Assembly: GCA_963691815.1 (NCBI GenBank)
Contig: OY829651.1
Span: 19,128,342-19,192,341 of the forward strand
From: Echiichthys vipera
Taxonomy: Eukaryota; Chordata; Actinopteri; Perciformes; Trachinidae
Direction of reading: 5' to 3'
Length of the DNA: 64,000 nt
Made by a program: the position numbers and the translations under genes. Of this stretch, positions 62,935-64,000 are shown piece by piece; position 1 is the stretch's first letter; the number at the start of each line of letters is the position of its first letter. The notes beneath the pieces are model-generated. The model made no database searches and had not been told where the DNA came from. It saw only the letters and a program-made list of their open reading frames with translations.

Positions 62935-63480
62935 CTGCAGGAAAAAAACTGATGGTATGCTTGTTTTTCTCTTTTTCACAGATCTTTCAGGATCAGGCAT
63001 GTCTGCACTATGACAACAGACTAGACATTGCAGCACAAGAAGAGAAAAATCACATGAGGGCAAAACTAAAGAGATAAGAGGTACAGGTACAAAAACTTGA
63101 TATCATATATAATGTCCCTTAATATAATTCTCCAGCCATATACTGAAAACCACAAACTTTTATAGGCTATGTGATTCATGCTCATGTATCGTCATGGAGA
63201 TACTTATGAACTCATTAACTGTCCCACCTGTATTTTTATTGCCTGCTGTGTTCAATCTTTGCATACGTACACATGATTATTGTCTCTTGCAAAACAAGTT
63301 ATACAGGTACTTTTAGTAGCATCATGACTTCCTTGCAGAGGTACGGCACACTTAAACATGTTTTTTTTTTTACTGTAGTAAACTAAATGATATGACTGTA
63401 CCATGATGAAACACATTAATGCTACTGTTTTCTCACTGTTGCATTTCATGTGTTGAAACTGCTACTGTTTTAAATCAGCC

Positions 63481-63609
63481 CTAGCCTTGCAAGTCCAATG
63501 CTGAGGTAGAGTCGATCAGATGGGACTTCTCTGTGTCATCAATTTTAAAAATGTTAACACCCTCATCTGAGGTGGTCAGCACCCCTACAATTGCCCCCCT
63601 CTTAACCCC
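63481..63609 (-). CDS. Weak candidate exon on the minus strand
   Basis: After an AG (aagtgtacag) the minus strand is open for 42 codons to TAG, including GVLTTSDEGVNIFKIDDTEK and SHLIDSTSALDL. The composition looks coding, but the acceptor lacks a pyrimidine tract, no homology is recognised, and it ends in a stop upstream of the exons at 62376-62934, so it could only be a terminal exon of another transcript or chance. Confidence 0.2.
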   Translation of the reverse strand, partial: GVKRGAIVGVLTTSDEGVNIFKIDDTEKSHLIDSTSALDLQG

Positions 63610-63965
63610 CTGTACACTTTGTTGCATTTTTCAGAATAAATGAGTGGGTCAGGAGGCCAGGAGACACTCAAACTACCATTTCATCCATTCATACTACAAC
63701 TTTTAGTTTTTACTTTTCTGTAGCAGCTTCACTATTTTATTTAAATATTATATATATATATATATATATATATTGCCTTTAAATAGATAGAACAGATGTA
63801 GATAGTCAGGAAGGGAGGTCTTATAAAGTGTTGAACTCTGTTGAGGGTTCACTCAAACACAAAAACGTTTTCTTAGTCAACATAAGTAGTAGAGGATCTA
63901 CTTTGACTTGCCAATATCTTGAGACACTTTCTGTCTCTACTCAAATACAACTTCAATCATAGGTG

Positions 63966-64000
<35 letters not shown>
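63966..64000. repeat. (TATC)n microsatellite, cut by window edge
   Basis: At least eight tetranucleotide units continue to the last base, so the true length is unknown. Confidence 0.95.

Larger units (their letters stand above)
62935..64000. other. Unassigned stretch at window end
   Basis: Apart from the weak minus-strand frame at 63481-63609, no gene was recognised. Low-complexity tracts are (AT)n at about 63749-63773 and (TATC)n from about 63966 running off the window. Confidence 0.4.

Noticed and set aside
62982..63077. Plus-strand terminal-exon candidate (IFQDQACLHYDNRLDIAAQE then stop)
   Set aside because: It has a good acceptor and 31 open codons, but no upstream partner exon in the right phase and no recognised family. 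The minus-strand exons next to it have better two-sided splice support.

Overview
The window is vertebrate nuclear DNA, most likely from a ray-finned (teleost) fish. It has GT-AG introns of moderate size, long CA/TG microsatellites, Tc1-like and hAT-like DNA transposons and tRNA-headed SINE-like repeats of the kind common in fish. No bacterial or organellar genes were seen. Four genes lie head-to-tail on the + strand: frmpd3 (FERM and PDZ scaffold, CDS about 21.86-37.24 kb with possible earlier exons), prps1 (ribose-phosphate pyrophosphokinase 1, 41.64-44.47 kb, complete, 318 aa), slc25a53 (orphan mitochondrial carrier, 47.72-48.60 kb, single coding exon) and a beta-thymosin gene (52.03-59.61 kb). 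From general knowledge, their human counterparts FRMPD3, PRPS1, SLC25A53 and TMSB15 all lie at Xq22, so the block looks like conserved synteny.

The most striking gene is the last. Vertebrate beta-thymosins are normally single 43-45 residue actin-binding peptides. Here eight coding exons alternate 103 nt and 32 nt and build four tandem beta-thymosin units (183 aa). Each exon pair encodes exactly 45 codons in the same phase, so units can be gained, lost or skipped in frame. Flanking intron sequence is shared between units, which points to internal tandem duplication. The donor of the first 32-nt exon reads GA where its sister exons read GT.

Downstream, an apparently intact 1,635 bp Tc1-like transposon (60.74-62.37 kb) carries an open DD34E transposase and 216-bp IR/DR-type inverted repeats. 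It sits inside an open reading frame of an unrecognised minus-strand gene (62.38-62.93 kb), replacing its C-terminus with residues read from the transposon repeat.

Region by region: 0-18 kb is gene-poor and repeat-rich (a 300-bp direct repeat, a LINE fragment split by a MITE, a second MITE, a minisatellite, and a 3.4-kb imperfect inverted repeat at 14.1-17.5 kb). 18-41 kb holds frmpd3, possible upstream coding exons, a (TG)32 tract abutting a splice acceptor, several MITEs in introns and a long 3' UTR. 41-47 kb holds prps1 with a CpG-rich CRE-containing promoter and a repeat-laden 3' flank. 47-50 kb holds slc25a53 and SINE-like repeats. 50-60 kb is the thymosin gene. 60-64 kb holds the transposon and the disrupted minus-strand gene.

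The genes do not form one pathway. PRPS1 makes PRPP for nucleotide synthesis, SLC25A53 is a predicted mitochondrial carrier, FRMPD3 is a membrane/cytoskeleton scaffold, and the thymosin would bind actin monomers. All coordinates come from reading splice sites and reading-frame phase by eye. No alignment or database search was run.
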